Source: Calothrix brevissima NIES-22 (GTDB lineage: Bacteria > Cyanobacteriota > Cyanobacteriia > Cyanobacteriales > Nostocaceae). Taken from it: DNA of 64,000 nucleotides. The translations under genes were made by a program, and so were the position numbers. Shown here piece after piece: positions 18,263-26,760 of the stretch (its first letter is position 1; each line of letters opens with the position of its first letter). The stretch is taken from the NCBI RefSeq assembly GCF_002367995.1, contig NZ_AP018208.1, positions 62,001 to 126,000 of the forward strand. The letters are read 5' to 3'. The notes under the pieces were generated by a model that was given only the letters and a program-made list of their open reading frames with translations, was not told where the DNA came from and did not search any database.

Positions 18263-19356
18263 GCGATCATCGCCTTAAGAACTGTGCGGAATGCGATCGC
18301 TATCCAAGCCTAAAAACAACAGAAAAAACAGAAGCACTGCGATCGCTCTTTCGTGCCTGTCAGGGTTTACCCATAGGCGAGATAAATATGCTACTACAGC
18401 AATGTCTGGGTTTTACAGAACAGCTTGAGGAAATCGCCCAATTAGTGCTAGATCATAAAGTTAGCAAATTGCGGGGACGAGGTTTAGAATACATTTCCCA
18501 ACCGGATGTACCTTCAGCCGGGGGATTAGATTTACTAGAGAAAAGGTTGGAAACTATTACCTATCTACTTCAAACAGAAGCAGAGCAATATGGATTGAAG
18601 TTTCCCACTGGAATGCTACTTTGGGGGCCACCGGGTACTGGTAAGAGTCTTTCTGCCAAGTTAGCGGCTAAGAAAATGGGATTGCCACTGTTAGCAGCTA
18701 ATTGGGGTGTACTATTGAGTACTTCTCATCCCGATAGAGCATTAAAAGAGTTTATTGCTTTGGTAACTTCCCTTGCTCCCTGTGTACTTTATTGGGATGA
18801 CTTTGATAAAGGCTTTGCTGGCTGGGACTCCAATGCAGATGGAGGTGTAGCACGGCGTTTATCTGCTGCAATACTTACTTGGATGCAAGAGCATCAAGAG
18901 CCAGTTTATACCATTGCTACTGTCAACCGCTTAGAAATGCTACCTGCGGAATTAGTGCGTCGTTTTGATGATATCTTTTTTATGGACTTACCCCATGAAG
19001 GGGCAAGATATGAAGTATTCAATCTACATCTAGCCAAGTATTTTCCAGCATTTAGAAACAATAACTCACCTTGGAATGATGACCAATGGCGTAGGTTGTT
19101 GGCAGAATATCGTATTTGCAATCCAGCAGAAATTGGTAATGCAGTCCGTCGTTGTGCTGAGGAGTCTTTTTATCAAAGTAGACCTGGGAAAATTGAGTTT
19201 GAGGATCTGCTCAAACAGCGACAAGAATTTACACCAGCTATGGAGCGAGAGTCAGAACAGATACAGGCAATTCGCAATCAGGCTATTTATGCTAAACCAG
19301 TAGCTGGTCAGGATGTTTCTCGATTTGCTTATCAGCACCGGGAGTTATTTGTTTGA
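18263..19356 (+). pseudogene. AAA+ ATPase (Ycf46-like), 5' end lost at the transposon
   Basis: The coding part has a helical lead (EALRSLFRACQGLPIGEINMLLQQ) like the end of the N-terminal half of Ycf46-type ATPases, then Walker A LLWGPPGTGKS, a Walker B-like VLYWDDFDKGF and an arginine-finger region VRRFDDIFF. The frame runs back into the transposon end to 18106, but that part is not protein-like. About half of a normal Ycf46-like protein is missing. A shortened protein could start at ATG 18388. The 3' end is also altered: an IS inserted at the penultimate codon changes ...LFG to ...LFV but still supplies TGA. Family members are linked to photosynthesis/stress; this copy's role is unknown. 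Confidence 0.72.
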
Positions 19357-20855
19357 GTTTAGACTAGACAGCAACAAATGACCCAGCAGTGCTGAGTTAA
19401 TAAAACACAACCTTCAAGAATGAAGATATTTGAGATTAAGCAGATTTTTGTTCCTCTTTGCGTGGTTTAGAAGCAGTCTTTTTAACAATTGGATATCGTA
19501 TTTTCCGGTTACGGACTTTACCTGGTGTCCACCCAAGGGACTTTCCACGAGGTTTGGGTGGAGAGGTAGGAGTACCAATCGCGGCGAAAACTCCACCCAT
19601 AGCTTGAGCAACTCGTCCTGGGGTCAATTTATCCATTGACTTCTGCCAAGGAAGAGGATTATCAGCAACGATATCACAAGCTAACCATAACTCCCAAGTG
19701 ATTAACGGCATTAAGTCACTCCAATGTTCACATTGTTCTGGAGTACTGAATTTTGGTACTGTCCAATGTAAGCGTTGCTTAAGAAAACGATACCAATGGT
19801 CAATCGTGAATCGGCGCAAGTACAATCGCCAAACTTCATCCAATGGTGGCATTTGTTCCCCAACCCAAGCCAACCACAAGGGTCTTAATACTCTCAAATT
19901 GCCATCAAGATCAAGACGTTCCACCTTCAGTAGCATCATTGGGCGTGCAGCAGCTTTGCGAAAATGCAAATCTTCCCACAGACTGACTTTAACTCGTCCC
20001 AATTTTGGGTCATTTACTTCCAGCACAGATGCCACTTCGCCCCAGGTTGAGGGTTCATTGAGTTTAAATTGAGCACCATGCTTGCGAGGACGACCCTTGC
20101 CAGAGTAAGCAGGTGGTGCGCCCCATAGACACAGATTTGAACGCAGTCTAACTAAGATATCGGCTTTTATACTAGCTGTCTTTAATACGAAAGGCGCACA
20201 ACCATATTCACTGTCCCAAAGCGAAATTGGTCGAACAGACATTGATTCACATACCTTTTTGAGTTGTTCAACTGCTTTCTCAATCGGATTGTCCCAACTG
20301 GTAATCCGTTCATGCCTCAGCGGTAGTGCCCAACTTCCTGAATCCTCTGGTATCCAAGCTATAGTACTATATCCCTGCCCAATCGTAATCGGTTTATTTC
20401 CCGCGATCGCTGTGCTACTGTGTTCTATTGTCCGTTCTTTGAGTGTCACCGCATCTGGGCGTGACCAAGCTGTATGGTCTCCTGCCAACAATATGCGTTT
20501 TTCTGTTGGTATTTGCTTGATATATAACTCCATTAATTTCTCACGGTCTGGTTTGGTATCTTGTATCGCTTCATAGATACTCGGCCATTTACGTCTAAAC
20601 ACTGGCGATAAAGATAAATCTGCCAGACTGTAGACATTACGGGTCAACAGTATCGCATCTGTTAGTTCAAATGTTGCATCATGTGCTTTGCCTAGATGCG
20701 TATAGGCGGCTTGACGAAATTCTTCGAGTCTGGCACGTTTCATATTGGCAGATAAGAGTAGGTGATTCTCTCTTAGCTTCTGCCGAAAGGGGGACTGTCT
20801 TCAATCAGACATCCCCTTTTTCTCTTTCATCTCTCCCATTTAGTCTAAACTCCAG
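19352..20855 (-). mobile_element. IS copy 1 (1,504 bp, IS4/IS701-superfamily DDE)
   Basis: The element begins TTTGAGTTTAGACTAG and ends TTTAGTCTAAACTCCAG, giving a core terminal inverted repeat GAGTTTAGACTA. A 7-bp target duplication TTATTTG flanks it (19345-19351 and 20856-20862). It is one of four copies whose reading frames appear identical in both strands, which implies very recent transposition. It landed in the last codons of the AAA+ gene. Confidence 0.93.
19436..20743 (-). CDS. DDE transposase of IS copy 1
   Basis: The 435-residue transposase has acidic catalytic positions D89 (LLAGDHTAW) and D177 (SLWDSEYG). The third site lies in a YREK-like signature, Y-x2-R-x3-D-x6-K (YLRRFTIDHWYRFLK), with Asp where most IS4-superfamily enzymes have Glu. 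The C-terminus is very basic (KPRKEEQKSA). It is the only gene of the element and should catalyse its cut-and-paste or copy movement. The family is IS4/IS701-like by motif; I cannot name the exact IS. Confidence 0.88.
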   Translation of the reverse strand: MKRARLEEFRQAAYTHLGKAHDATFELTDAILLTRNVYSLADLSLSPVFRRKWPSIYEAIQDTKPDREKLMELYIKQIPTEKRILLAGDHTAWSRPDAVTLKERTIEHSSTAIAGNKPITIGQGYSTIAWIPEDSGSWALPLRHERITSWDNPIEKAVEQLKKVCESMSVRPISLWDSEYGCAPFVLKTASIKADILVRLRSNLCLWGAPPAYSGKGRPRKHGAQFKLNEPSTWGEVASVLEVNDPKLGRVKVSLWEDLHFRKAAARPMMLLKVERLDLDGNLRVLRPLWLAWVGEQMPPLDEVWRLYLRRFTIDHWYRFLKQRLHWTVPKFSTPEQCEHWSDLMPLITWELWLACDIVADNPLPWQKSMDKLTPGRVAQAMGGVFAAIGTPTSPPKPRGKSLGWTPGKVRNRKIRYPIVKKTASKPRKEEQKSA

Positions 20856-20992
20856 TTATTTGGGTGAGCCGAATCTAATTTTTGAAATTACAGCTTTTTT
20901 CAAGTAAATAGACCACGCGGTAGACGGCACCAGTAAGATTATTGTATCTACAAGAAGATTGTGGATGTTGCCTACAAGGATCTGTGGTTCAA

Positions 20993-23900
20993 TTACCTGG
21001 AAACTGCTGTAAGATCCGGAGCTTGACCCATCACATCTAGTAAAAAGTCTTGATGCCAAGGTTTAGGCAGTATTGAAAGTAAAACAGTAATAATTTTCGC
21101 TTGCATTTCCAAAGTAGTTGTTTTCAAAATCAACTGACAATACTGCTGATCTAAATTTTGATAATCAGAAGAGATTTCTGACAAGTAATCATCATTTAAT
21201 TGCCAATCAACAACTAACGAGGTTACGTAAATCTCAATCGAATTAGTGTCTTCTTCTAAACTATGTGATTCACGTTCAGAATTATTCCTAGTGCTATTAT
21301 AAGCATCTAATAAGGATAGGAATATTTTTAGCCACTTTTTCCAACAACCACCAAAGTCACTTGCTAATTTAGAAATATATCCTTGGCTAATACCAGAAAC
21401 TGCTTCAACTTTGGATTGAGTAATTTTTTGTCCCTTCTCCCAAAGTTCTTTAACTGACTGCTTTATTTTCCACCAAGATTTTTCATCTTTAGAACCTGCT
21501 TCAATGGTGATTGAAGCAGCGTTAATAATTTCTATTTTCTGGTTAATAAAGCTAAGGTCATAGTCAGCACAGAAGTAGAAGTAAAGTTGTTCTTTAGTTC
21601 GATTATCCGCTCGTAATCGTCCTATACACTGTCTAATTTCAGCTTGTGTTGACCAATCTATAAAACGATTAAATTCTTCATGATCAATAGTCGATTTTGA
21701 AATATAATCGCTATTATGCAAAGTTAAGTAAAGCGCTTCTAAAGAGCCAATATTTTGGTAGGGAATACCAAAAGTGCCTAAAGCTGATACATCTTTAAAG
21801 TCATTTGACCCTCGACTATCTCTAAACCAACCACCATCACCTTCTTGGCAGAATTTTACAAAGTCAATGAATTTGATATCCGAGTGCTTTACTGATAATT
21901 CTGCCCGTAGTGCATTAACTCTACTTTGGCAATAGTCAGTGCGGTTTTTAGAAACTTGTCCCAGTCCTGTGATTTGAATAATTTTCAAATTTTTGTTTAC
22001 TGATACCTCTTGCTCTATAGTTAAGATTTCTTCACTATTAATGCCCATCCACAATGCTAAGTATTCAGGAGAAGCTGTCGCATCTAGATAAACATTCCAA
22101 GTAGCAGCTTGTGCTATTGATATATGCCTTTCATTACGAATTGAAATGAGTAACTGACCCTGTTCTATTCGGAAATTACCTGGGATTTGTCTACCCCAGA
22201 TTTGTAAAAATGGTACAACCCAATCTAGAGGAATATCTTGCTGAATTTTTTGTGTGATTTCAAAGCTTTTTTCACCAAAACGTTTTCGCAATGTTTTAGG
22301 TAAATCATTGAGATTGGCTCCATATTCCCCAGTAGTATTAAATAGATGTTCTAAATTGGGATGTAAAATTTCTGTAGCGACAGCGATGATTTCATCTAAA
22401 TTATCTGGTAATTCACCAAGCATTTCTCGCACGGCTGTATCATTCCACCCGTATAATGGTTGCTTGATTTCTCCTGTCAAGCATTGACGCAGTAACATCC
22501 ACATCGGCTGCAACTGAGTATTGATTTGGGGGTAGTAGACAGTTATTTGGGCAATTACTTGATTTAAGTCTTTGAGGCTAGCAGCTATCTTAGTAATTGG
22601 TTGTACTGTCCGCATTGCTTCATCCCAGAAGACACCGCTATTTGACCAGTCGAAGTTATCAGTACCAGGGGCGCTATCAGGATGAGCGCGGATGCGATCG
22701 CACTTCAAAGCTTCTCTTCGCATAAAGCGATGTCCAAACCCAGCACCAGTAAGAGAACGACAAGCTTCGAGTAAATGGCAAGTACTGCAAACTGGATTTT
22801 CTGTACCTTCCTGAATTGAGATATTTTTGTTCCGTAAGGCTGCAAAGATGGAACTGCGATGGCAGTTACCAGGTGTGTCAGCGAGTTCCCCATTTTTAGG
22901 CCATCTCAAATATTGTTTACCGTTAGGTGTGGAGTCCCATACCATCCCTGAATTGCGAACATCCAGATACTTGTAATTACGTTCAATAGTTTCTGTGGTT
23001 ACGTTTCTGGCATGAGTAGTAAAGTACCAAAGTTTTTCTACCCCTAAAGTTTCTGGCTGAACAATCCCTGCATCATAGCTTTTGGATGTTCCCGTGGGAC
23101 TTTTGTCTAAAATATGTTTCCACCCGGCAGCAATGGCTTCCTTGTAAACTTGTAACCGTTGACCTTTCTTGAAGATTATATTCGGTGGATGCTCAAAGTC
23201 ACCCCATCTGGGTAACTTCCCTGGTTTGTACTCAATTGTATGAGGAGTGATTTTTTCGCCTTCTATGTGGTCTATGCTTCTGTGTACAGGATTTTGTTTA
23301 CCAAAACCGTTTTTGGGTCGATAACGCTCCACCATTCGCCGAAACCACAGCTTGAGATTGTAGAGCATTCCCCATTCTCTATCAAAAGCAGCAAGGGCTT
23401 TCTGGATTGCTTCTGGACATAAGGCAAAGAAATCTTCTGGTTGTAGCGTGTCGTTGTTCCAAGTTACACCTACCTGATATCCACCTTTGTGGCAGTACTC
23501 AACACCTCTGGCATACTGGCGGATTAAATCTAAATTTTCTGTAGAGTCTGGGGCTGGACGCAACTCAATGAGCTTGTCCTCTACTCGATGGAATGAACCA
23601 GCTTTGAGTAGTTTTCTGATTTGGTGATGAATATGGCATCTGTTGAGGTAAGCAGCAGTAGTAATTAGTTTAATTTCGGTTTGGCGACCTGCTGCCAGCA
23701 ATTCGTCAATGTCCAAGTGTTCTTTAGTCTCCAGTTGCCCCCAATCACCCACCGCCAGATGATATTTTTGCGAACGGCATTGTTGCAGTGTTTGTTCATT
23801 AGCTTTAGCGATATGAGGATTGAGACTTGCCCCAGCATCAGGCATGAGGCGAATTTCTTTAGGACGCAAGCGTTTGAGGTAATCCTTTAGGGTTTTTTCA

Positions 23901-24691
23901 CCGTAATGAGCAGCACCGGCTGTACCGATGACAGCAATGTCAGTTTGTCCAGAACGCCATAAGAAAATTGCTGTGAGTAGAGACTTAAGCGCCCCCTCAC
24001 AGAGAATTACTACTCTCGCTCTTTTAGTATTGGGGTGTTTCCAGCAAAATAGTGGTAATTCCCCATTTGGTAGTTGTGGCCCTGTTCCTCCCTGATTCAT
24101 ACCACTTAGCCAGATGTATTTGGGGTTAGTACGCAAAGTAGCAATTTGAAAGCCAGTGATTTGAAAATTGGGGTCGAGGGCTGCGATCGCTATCCCCTCC
24201 CTGCCTAAAAGCTTACCAAAGGGGGAAATGCCAGGGAGGTCGGATGTTATGCCAAGGGGAGCATAAAGACTTGGTTCCCAACTTCTTAGCCAACCTAACG
24301 TTTCTAGCCAGTGAATTTCGTCAGTATTCAATTGCCTATTCTCTTGTAGATGCAAGGCGTGTTGAGTACTCAAAGTTGTCACGGTTGTTTGCAACAGCAG
24401 CCCGAATAGTTTATTGCGTTTCTCTATACTCAACCACTGCTTGACCTTGCCTGAATGGCGTTGCTGTCGAAATTCTAGTTTCTTTTCTTGTGAGTAGTCA
24501 CTGCGATCGTCCTTGACAAACAAACCGCCCATGTCGTTACGCAGCAGCTTGATGAAGCGATAGCCAAATGGTGCCTCCTGTTGGCTAAAACTCCGCAAGC
24601 ACTCAATTAAGCCATTGGGATGGATAGCGCAGCCGTGATGGTTGTCGCAGATGGGGCAGGGATTGCGTTTGCTAGTGTACTGACGTTTCAT
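20993..24691 (-). CDS. Plasmid replication protein, CyRepA1-like (zinc finger, Toprim primase, helicase-like)
   Basis: The 1,232-residue protein starts MKRQYTSKRNPCPICDN; an upstream in-frame ATG at 24733 has no better ribosome site. The N-terminus has a CHC2-like zinc finger (CPICDNHHGC, then ECLRS). Around residues 230-300 a Toprim/DUF3854-like domain shows VVILCEGALKSLL and RLMPDAGA. The C-terminal half has a degenerate P-loop (SPTGTSKSY), a Walker B-like VFWDEAMRT and a motif-VI-like IRQCIGRLRADNR. Primase plus helicase-like modules in one protein are typical of cyanobacterial plasmid Rep proteins. Iteron-like repeats lie just upstream, supporting an origin-initiation role. Confidence 0.85.
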   Translation of the reverse strand: MKRQYTSKRNPCPICDNHHGCAIHPNGLIECLRSFSQQEAPFGYRFIKLLRNDMGGLFVKDDRSDYSQEKKLEFRQQRHSGKVKQWLSIEKRNKLFGLLLQTTVTTLSTQHALHLQENRQLNTDEIHWLETLGWLRSWEPSLYAPLGITSDLPGISPFGKLLGREGIAIAALDPNFQITGFQIATLRTNPKYIWLSGMNQGGTGPQLPNGELPLFCWKHPNTKRARVVILCEGALKSLLTAIFLWRSGQTDIAVIGTAGAAHYGEKTLKDYLKRLRPKEIRLMPDAGASLNPHIAKANEQTLQQCRSQKYHLAVGDWGQLETKEHLDIDELLAAGRQTEIKLITTAAYLNRCHIHHQIRKLLKAGSFHRVEDKLIELRPAPDSTENLDLIRQYARGVEYCHKGGYQVGVTWNNDTLQPEDFFALCPEAIQKALAAFDREWGMLYNLKLWFRRMVERYRPKNGFGKQNPVHRSIDHIEGEKITPHTIEYKPGKLPRWGDFEHPPNIIFKKGQRLQVYKEAIAAGWKHILDKSPTGTSKSYDAGIVQPETLGVEKLWYFTTHARNVTTETIERNYKYLDVRNSGMVWDSTPNGKQYLRWPKNGELADTPGNCHRSSIFAALRNKNISIQEGTENPVCSTCHLLEACRSLTGAGFGHRFMRREALKCDRIRAHPDSAPGTDNFDWSNSGVFWDEAMRTVQPITKIAASLKDLNQVIAQITVYYPQINTQLQPMWMLLRQCLTGEIKQPLYGWNDTAVREMLGELPDNLDEIIAVATEILHPNLEHLFNTTGEYGANLNDLPKTLRKRFGEKSFEITQKIQQDIPLDWVVPFLQIWGRQIPGNFRIEQGQLLISIRNERHISIAQAATWNVYLDATASPEYLALWMGINSEEILTIEQEVSVNKNLKIIQITGLGQVSKNRTDYCQSRVNALRAELSVKHSDIKFIDFVKFCQEGDGGWFRDSRGSNDFKDVSALGTFGIPYQNIGSLEALYLTLHNSDYISKSTIDHEEFNRFIDWSTQAEIRQCIGRLRADNRTKEQLYFYFCADYDLSFINQKIEIINAASITIEAGSKDEKSWWKIKQSVKELWEKGQKITQSKVEAVSGISQGYISKLASDFGGCWKKWLKIFLSLLDAYNSTRNNSERESHSLEEDTNSIEIYVTSLVVDWQLNDDYLSEISSDYQNLDQQYCQLILKTTTLEMQAKIITVLLSILPKPWHQDFLLDVMGQAPDLTAVSR

Positions 24692-24870
24692 AGACGCAAC
24701 TTGCTTAAGCAGGAGTGTGAATCTCCCATGCATGAGATTTATGTGCGTCTGTAAAATAGCATTTTAGCTTTTTTCGCTAATTTAGTACTTCACTATATAT
24801 ATAGATCAATATGATCAGATGAGTACTTTTCGTCAAAAAGCTTACTGTATAAGCGTTTGAAAAAAGCAAC

Positions 24871-25013
24871 TATCACACAAGGGGGCGTTATTATCACGCG
24901 AGGGGGCGTTAATTTTAGCGTGTTTGAGTACTCAGCGATAAGCATTGCTGTGTAAAGGTTTAAGCTAAAATAGCCCTCATATCAGAAGCCAAATATCACA
25001 TGAGGGGGGTAAT
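24871..25013 (+). repeat. Iteron-like repeats, candidate plasmid origin
   Basis: Three 20-bp repeats lie upstream of the rep gene: TATCACACAAGGGGGCGTTA (24871-24890), TATCACGCGAGGGGGCGTTA (24892-24911) and TATCACATGAGGGGGGTAAT (24994-25013). The first two are spaced by 21 bp, two helical turns. Between the repeats and the rep start the sequence is AT-rich (24770-24840). Direct repeats plus an AT-rich stretch next to rep are the usual look of an iteron origin. Confidence 0.6.
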
Positions 25014-25074
25014 TTGAGGTGAGTAGTGAGGGTTAGAAACTGTCAGCTAAATTCTGCCCAGATATATACAAAGC

Positions 25075-25242
25075 TTACTGATTGTCAACATCTTGAATTA
25101 ACTGATCAACATATTCTCTCAACCGTTCCTGCCAGTCTGGAACGGTTTTTAATTTTTCCCTAACACCTGGCAGAACTTTGAACTGTACAGGAGCTTTATC
25201 AAAAGCCACTTTATTTTTAGGCTTAAATTTTATTCTAGGCAT
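25075..25242 (-). CDS. Small 55-residue plasmid protein
   Basis: This short gene reads MPRIKFKPKN at the start, then KVLPGVREKLKTVPDWQERL and a C-terminal helix EYVDQLIQDVDNQ. It is basic at the N-terminus and helical at the C-terminus, like small DNA-binding regulators, although no named fold is certain. It is divergent from the tnpB gene at 25306. A perfect 20-bp palindrome lies 18 bp upstream of its ATG, where an autoregulatory operator would be expected. Position between the iterons and the palindrome suggests a role in replication or copy control; this is inference. Confidence 0.6.
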   Translation of the reverse strand: MPRIKFKPKNKVAFDKAPVQFKVLPGVREKLKTVPDWQERLREYVDQLIQDVDNQ

Positions 25243-25260
25243 AAATAAATAAATAACAAG

Positions 25261-25280
25261 ATATCTAGTATACTAGATAT
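25261..25280. promoter_or_regulatory. Perfect 20-bp palindrome between divergent genes
   Basis: The sequence ATATCTAGTATACTAGATAT equals its own reverse complement. It lies between the 55-residue gene (minus) and tnpB (plus), next to a TATAAT-like box (25281-25286, TATAAT) for the plus-strand gene. It is a strong candidate for a dimeric repressor operator. Confidence 0.6.
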
Positions 25281-25305
25281 TATAATAGACATTGAAGGTC
25301 GAGCA

Positions 25306-26442
25306 ATGTTACTCAGTTTCAAAACAGCATTGATACCAAATGACAAGCAACAAACAGCATTTAAAAAAGCTTGTGGTGTGGCGCGTCATGCTTATAATTG
25401 GGCAAATGCTCACATTAAAGAAGTTTTAGAACTTCGCAAGGATGATAAGTCAATCAAGATACCATCAGCAATTGATTTGCATAAAAAATTGATAGAAACG
25501 GTCAAATCTGTTAATGAATGGTATTACGAGACTAACAAAAATGTGCCGCAGAAAGCACTGGCTGATTTACGGCAAGCTTGGGATAGATGCTTTAAAAAGG
25601 TATCAAAACAACCCAGATTTAAAAAGAAAGGTCAACGCGATTCTTTCTATTTAGAAGCGGGAACCAAAGCAAAACCATTAATAAAAAATGATGGTAAGCG
25701 TGTTAAATTACCTTCTATTGGATGGGTAAGATTAGCCGAACCATTGCCAGTGACAGCGATTCATAATTGTGTTATTAGTCGTCAGGCTGATCGATGGTTT
25801 ATTGCCATCAAATATGAAATGGAGCAACCTACTTTGAATGTTAAACGCCCTACTGTTGGCGTTGACATCGGCGTAAAGGAATTAGCTGTAACCAGCACAG
25901 GTAAAGTGTTTCCTAATCCTAAAGCATACCGACGCATGAGCAAACGTTTAAAACTTGCCCAACGTCGTGTAAGCAAGAAAGTTAAAGGCTCTAAAAATCG
26001 CGCTAAAGCAATTAAAAAACTGGCTAAACTACACGCTAAAGTGTCAAACATCCGCAAAGACTCAATACACAAGTTGACTCACTATTTAGCTAAAAACCAC
26101 AGCGTTATAAAAATAGAGGATTTACACGTTAAAGCGTTTCTCAAAAACCATAAATTAGCTGGTGCTATTGGTGATTGTGGTATGTATGAATTCCGCCGCC
26201 AATTGGAGTACAAAACTGAGAAATTTTCAAGTAAATTAATTTTGGTTAATAGGATATTTCCTAGTTCTCAAATTTGCTCTAATTGCGGGAATCATCGGCA
26301 TAAGATGCCATTAAAAAACCGCGTTTATGTCTGTCCTGATTGTGGTCACATTGAGGATAGAGACTTAAACGCAGCCAAAAATATAGAACGCTGGTTTGAT
26401 GGAATCTATATTCCAAAATGTTCAGATGTGGTGAGCCAGTGA
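25306..26442 (+). CDS. tnpB: TnpB RNA-guided nuclease of the IS200/IS605 superfamily (copy A)
   Basis: The 378-residue protein shows the RuvC-like active site: D in GVDIGVKEL (about residue 187), E in IKIEDLHVK (about 268) and D in DRDLNAAKN (about 355). A C4 zinc ribbon is present (CSNCGN and CPDCGH). TnpB enzymes cut DNA guided by an RNA read from the right end of their own element. No TnpA gene is adjacent, so it is a stand-alone or non-autonomous unit. All key residues are present. It differs strongly from copy B at 26818, so the two arrived independently. Confidence 0.93.
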   Translation: MLLSFKTALIPNDKQQTAFKKACGVARHAYNWANAHIKEVLELRKDDKSIKIPSAIDLHKKLIETVKSVNEWYYETNKNVPQKALADLRQAWDRCFKKVSKQPRFKKKGQRDSFYLEAGTKAKPLIKNDGKRVKLPSIGWVRLAEPLPVTAIHNCVISRQADRWFIAIKYEMEQPTLNVKRPTVGVDIGVKELAVTSTGKVFPNPKAYRRMSKRLKLAQRRVSKKVKGSKNRAKAIKKLAKLHAKVSNIRKDSIHKLTHYLAKNHSVIKIEDLHVKAFLKNHKLAGAIGDCGMYEFRRQLEYKTEKFSSKLILVNRIFPSSQICSNCGNHRHKMPLKNRVYVCPDCGHIEDRDLNAAKNIERWFDGIYIPKCSDVVSQ

Positions 26443-26585
26443 CGGGTACGCAGGGGTCTTCCCAAGTAGAGCAACTGGCTCTCCCGTTGGGCGGTAAGCT
26501 CTACCGTGTCAGCTTGCGGAGTGGACAAACCTCTTAGGAGCCATCCTAAGACCACGATGAAGCAGGAAGTTAACACCAAAATTTC
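26443..26585 (+). ncRNA. Probable omega-RNA (guide scaffold) downstream of tnpB copy A
   Basis: Downstream of the tnpB stop are hairpins GTAGAGC/GCTCTAC (26466-26472 with 26498-26504) and CTTAGGA/TCCTAAG (26533-26539 with 26544-26550). They are followed by GATGAAGCAGGAAG, similar to the 3' scaffold end that precedes the guide in related cyanobacterial elements. The RNA probably overlaps the tnpB 3' end. The exact right end and guide start cannot be fixed by eye. Confidence 0.5.
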
Positions 26586-26760
26586 TCATGTCCAGTTAAG
26601 TCTAGACTTGGGTAGTTTTGGGTAGGTTTAACAGAGCGGTTGAGTACTCGCAGCAAAAAATCGGGCTAATACTTGTGTAGTTCCATTAAAGTCAACAGCC
26701 TACCTTAGACCGTTAACAAAAACTATGCCCAAAAGTGAACCTCCAGTCATCGAAAATTTG

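Noticed and set aside
19698-20576. Long opposite-strand frames inside every IS copy
   Set aside because: They recur identically in all four copies and are antisense shadows of the transposase gene.
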